Translations under genes and position numbers: made by a program | In this document: piece by piece, positions 6,207 through 7,429 of the stretch | Layout of the letters: every line of letters begins with the position of its first letter | Position numbering within the stretch: position 1 is the stretch's first letter | NCBI GenBank assembly: GCA_021163175.1 | Contig: JAGGXG010000155.1 | Location: 1-7,429 of the forward strand | Direction: 5' to 3' | Source: Thermoplasmata archaeon | GTDB taxonomy: Archaea > Thermoplasmatota > E2 > UBA202 > JdFR-43 | DNA length: 7,429 bases | Notes under the pieces: generated by a model | The model's input: the letters and a program-made list of their open reading frames with translations, nothing else | The model's database searches: none | Told to the model about the DNA's origin: nothing

Positions 6207-6338
6207 TTGCCATGCTAAGTATTGCCTCCCTTCTCAGATTTTTTGAATTGTCGTTGATGCATAAATTAAATTTTGAAATTTCCCATCTTCTCCAAAATTG
6301 TAAATTTTTTGAATGAATTTTTTATCAAAATTATAGAA
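6207..6338 (+). other. AT-rich intergenic leader with no recognised gene
   Basis: Between the rightward TATA box and the inverted repeat there is no convincing gene. The stretch has many A and T runs, including the spaced direct repeat AATTTTTT around 6304-6322. A 34-codon frame (6212-6316) begins too close to the TATA box and lacks a ribosome-binding site. The region may be an untranslated leader of the hydrogenase mRNA. I see no riboswitch fold by eye. Confidence 0.35.
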
Positions 6339-6360
6339 ATTTTGCAATAAAATGCAAAAT
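6339..6360 (+). promoter_or_regulatory. 8-bp inverted repeat, candidate operator of the hydrogenase gene
   Basis: ATTTTGCA, a six-base spacer ATAAAA, then TGCAAAAT form a perfect inverted repeat with 14-bp centre-to-centre spacing. Its right arm overlaps the proximal A/T box of the hydrogenase gene, a position where a dimeric repressor would compete with TATA-binding protein. The inner 13 bases recur upstream of prsW. In RNA the stem would be weak, so a DNA-binding site is likelier than a terminator. Confidence 0.45.
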
Positions 6361-6365
6361 ATTAA
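6357..6365 (+). promoter_or_regulatory. proximal TATA-like box of the hydrogenase gene
   Basis: AAATATTAA sits with its centre about 27 nt before the ATG at 6388 and could give a leaderless transcript like those of the other genes. A weak SD-like AAAGGA at 6373-6378 also lies about 9 nt before the ATG and would serve a transcript from the distal promoter. Confidence 0.4.
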
Positions 6366-6387
6366 AAAGAAGAAAGGATAAAAATTG

Positions 6388-7429
6388 ATGAATGACATCC
6401 CAAGAATAGGAGGTGAGGCTCGTCTCATTTCCACTGGCTCCACAATGCTATTCATTACGACTGCTCCCGTTCGCGGTTTTGAAAAAATGGTGGAAGGAAA
6501 ATCACCATCTTTTGTAATACAGGCGGTAATGAGGATATGCGGCATATGTCATGCATCGCATGCCATCGCCGCATGCGAGGCTTTCGAGCATGCTTTTGGA
6601 ATATATCCTCCAAGAAATGGTTTGATTATGAGAGAGGCAATAGGCCTGTTGAACAGAATCCAGAGCCATTTGTTGCACAACATAATGATATTGCCAGATA
6701 TGTTGGATGACTACAGCGATGCTCTTAACATTACAATAAAAATGCTTGAAATGGTTAACAAGTTGCTGACAAAGCATGCTGGCGCCCCCACACATCCAAA
6801 TAAAATTATCATAGGAGGTATCGCAAAGGAAGCAAATGAAAATTTGATAGAAGGAAGCAGAGAGGAGATAGCAAAATTGGGGGAGCTGGTAAAAGAATTA
6901 AAGGAAATGGAGCTCAATGAAGAAAAATGGAGTAAAATAGCAAAGGAAGCAAAAGATATTGAAGTGAGTAAGAAATTTCTCGCTACACATCCATTCTATG
7001 GAGATAGATATGCAATCAACACGGATTTGATCAAGACCATTTCATATAATGAAATCCATGGAGAAGAGGAAGCAAAGAAATCCTCTTCGATGGTCGCTAT
7101 TTATGACAATGAATTCGTAGAAGTGGGTCCAAGAGCCAGATTGAAAATATACAAAAATTTTGATTTCAATGGAATAATTGGCTTGCAGATTGCTAGGATA
7201 AAGGAAATAGAACTTGCAATAAAGAGGATAAACGAAATACTGCAACAGATTGAGATTGGACAGCCATTCAGAACAGAAATTTTTATGATGGGTAGTGGAG
7301 AAGGAATAGGAGTATATGAAGCGCCGAGAGGAATTCTTATGCATAGAGCGAAAATCGATGGCGATGGCAGGGTGGAATCTTATAAGATAGTTGTTCCAAC
7401 AATGTTCAATATACCAATCATGGAAAAAA
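6388..7429 (+). CDS. frhA: FrhA-like [NiFe] hydrogenase large subunit (group 3), partial, runs off right edge
   Basis: Open without a stop from ATG 6388 to the edge (347 codons plus one base); FrhA proteins are about 400 residues, so the C-terminus with the second NiFe cysteine pair (DPCxxC) is missing. FrhA is the catalytic subunit of the F420-reducing hydrogenase, working with the FeS subunit FrhG and the F420/FAD subunit FrhB. Seen here: APVRGFEKMVEGKSP (26-40); RICGICHASH (49-58) with NiFe ligands C51 and C54; SHLLHNIMILPD (93-104); HPNKIIIGGI (136-145); FYGDRY (203-208); EVGPRARL (245-252); EAPRGIL (311-317) with the active-site Arg 314; VVPTMFNIP (335-343). These match FrhA more closely than MvhA or sulfhydrogenase as I recall them. 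The N-terminus is short, and the usual RxEGH motif reads RIGGEARL (6-13), lacking the gate glutamate. The stop codon immediately upstream in frame (6379) fixes the start near 6385-6388. Maturation protease, FrhG and FrhB should lie to the right. Confidence 0.9.
   Translation, partial: MNDIPRIGGEARLISTGSTMLFITTAPVRGFEKMVEGKSPSFVIQAVMRICGICHASHAIAACEAFEHAFGIYPPRNGLIMREAIGLLNRIQSHLLHNIMILPDMLDDYSDALNITIKMLEMVNKLLTKHAGAPTHPNKIIIGGIAKEANENLIEGSREEIAKLGELVKELKEMELNEEKWSKIAKEAKDIEVSKKFLATHPFYGDRYAINTDLIKTISYNEIHGEEEAKKSSSMVAIYDNEFVEVGPRARLKIYKNFDFNGIIGLQIARIKEIELAIKRINEILQQIEIGQPFRTEIFMMGSGEGIGVYEAPRGILMHRAKIDGDGRVESYKIVVPTMFNIPIMEK

Noticed and set aside
6212..6316. 34-codon plus-strand frame upstream of the hydrogenase
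   Set aside because: Its ATG is only about 10 nt past the TATA core, so it would lie before the expected transcription start, and it lacks a ribosome-binding site.
6339..6360. Inverted repeat as a transcription terminator
   Set aside because: The stem is only 8 bp and A/T-rich, it lacks a following T run, and it lies just upstream of a rightward gene with no gene ending before it on that strand.

Overview
The window looks like a chromosomal stretch of an AT-rich archaeon, probably a euryarchaeote and possibly of the Thermoplasmatota or a related anaerobic lineage (an inference, not proven). Evidence: a gene for the large subunit of an F420-reducing-type [NiFe] hydrogenase (FrhA-like); A/T-rich TATA-like boxes centred about 24-27 nt upstream of several start codons with no Shine-Dalgarno sequence between, as in archaeal leaderless genes; and secreted enzymes ending in an Ig-like module of a type I associate with archaeal secreted proteins. 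No tRNA, rRNA, CRISPR array or insertion sequence was seen.

Layout: 1-171 is a gene-poor edge that may hold the 5' end of a leftward gene. 172-1683 encodes a 503-residue polysaccharide/lipid-linked glycan flippase. 1719-3257 encodes a secreted M14-type zinc carboxypeptidase. Its C-terminal Ig-like domain continues in another frame at 3230-3463, so the gene appears broken by a frameshift. 3492-4868 encodes a secreted purple-acid-phosphatase-like metallophosphoesterase with an intact copy of the same Ig-like domain. 4926-5642 encodes a PrsW-type intramembrane metalloprotease. It converges on, and overlaps by 11 bp, a macro-domain (ADP-ribose-binding) gene at 6153-5632 on the minus strand. An AT-rich divergent promoter region (6154-6387) separates the macro gene from the FrhA-like gene, which starts at 6388 and runs off the right edge about 50-60 residues before its expected C-terminus.

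How the genes may work together: the first four products act in the membrane or outside the cell (glycan export, peptide trimming, phosphate-ester hydrolysis), and PrsW is also a membrane protein, so the left two thirds read as a cell-surface or nutrient-scavenging neighbourhood. Most genes seem to have their own promoter, so this is co-location and not a clear operon. The macro-domain protein and the hydrogenase are cytoplasmic and form a separate divergent unit; the hydrogenase is probably the first gene of an frh-like operon continuing to the right.

The points most worth a second look are the frameshift that splits the carboxypeptidase's Ig-like module, the near-duplicate DNA of that module in the next gene, the apparent loss of the conserved proton-gate glutamate at the hydrogenase N-terminus, and a 13-mer shared by the prsW and hydrogenase promoters. 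I did not find a clear new multi-gene system.
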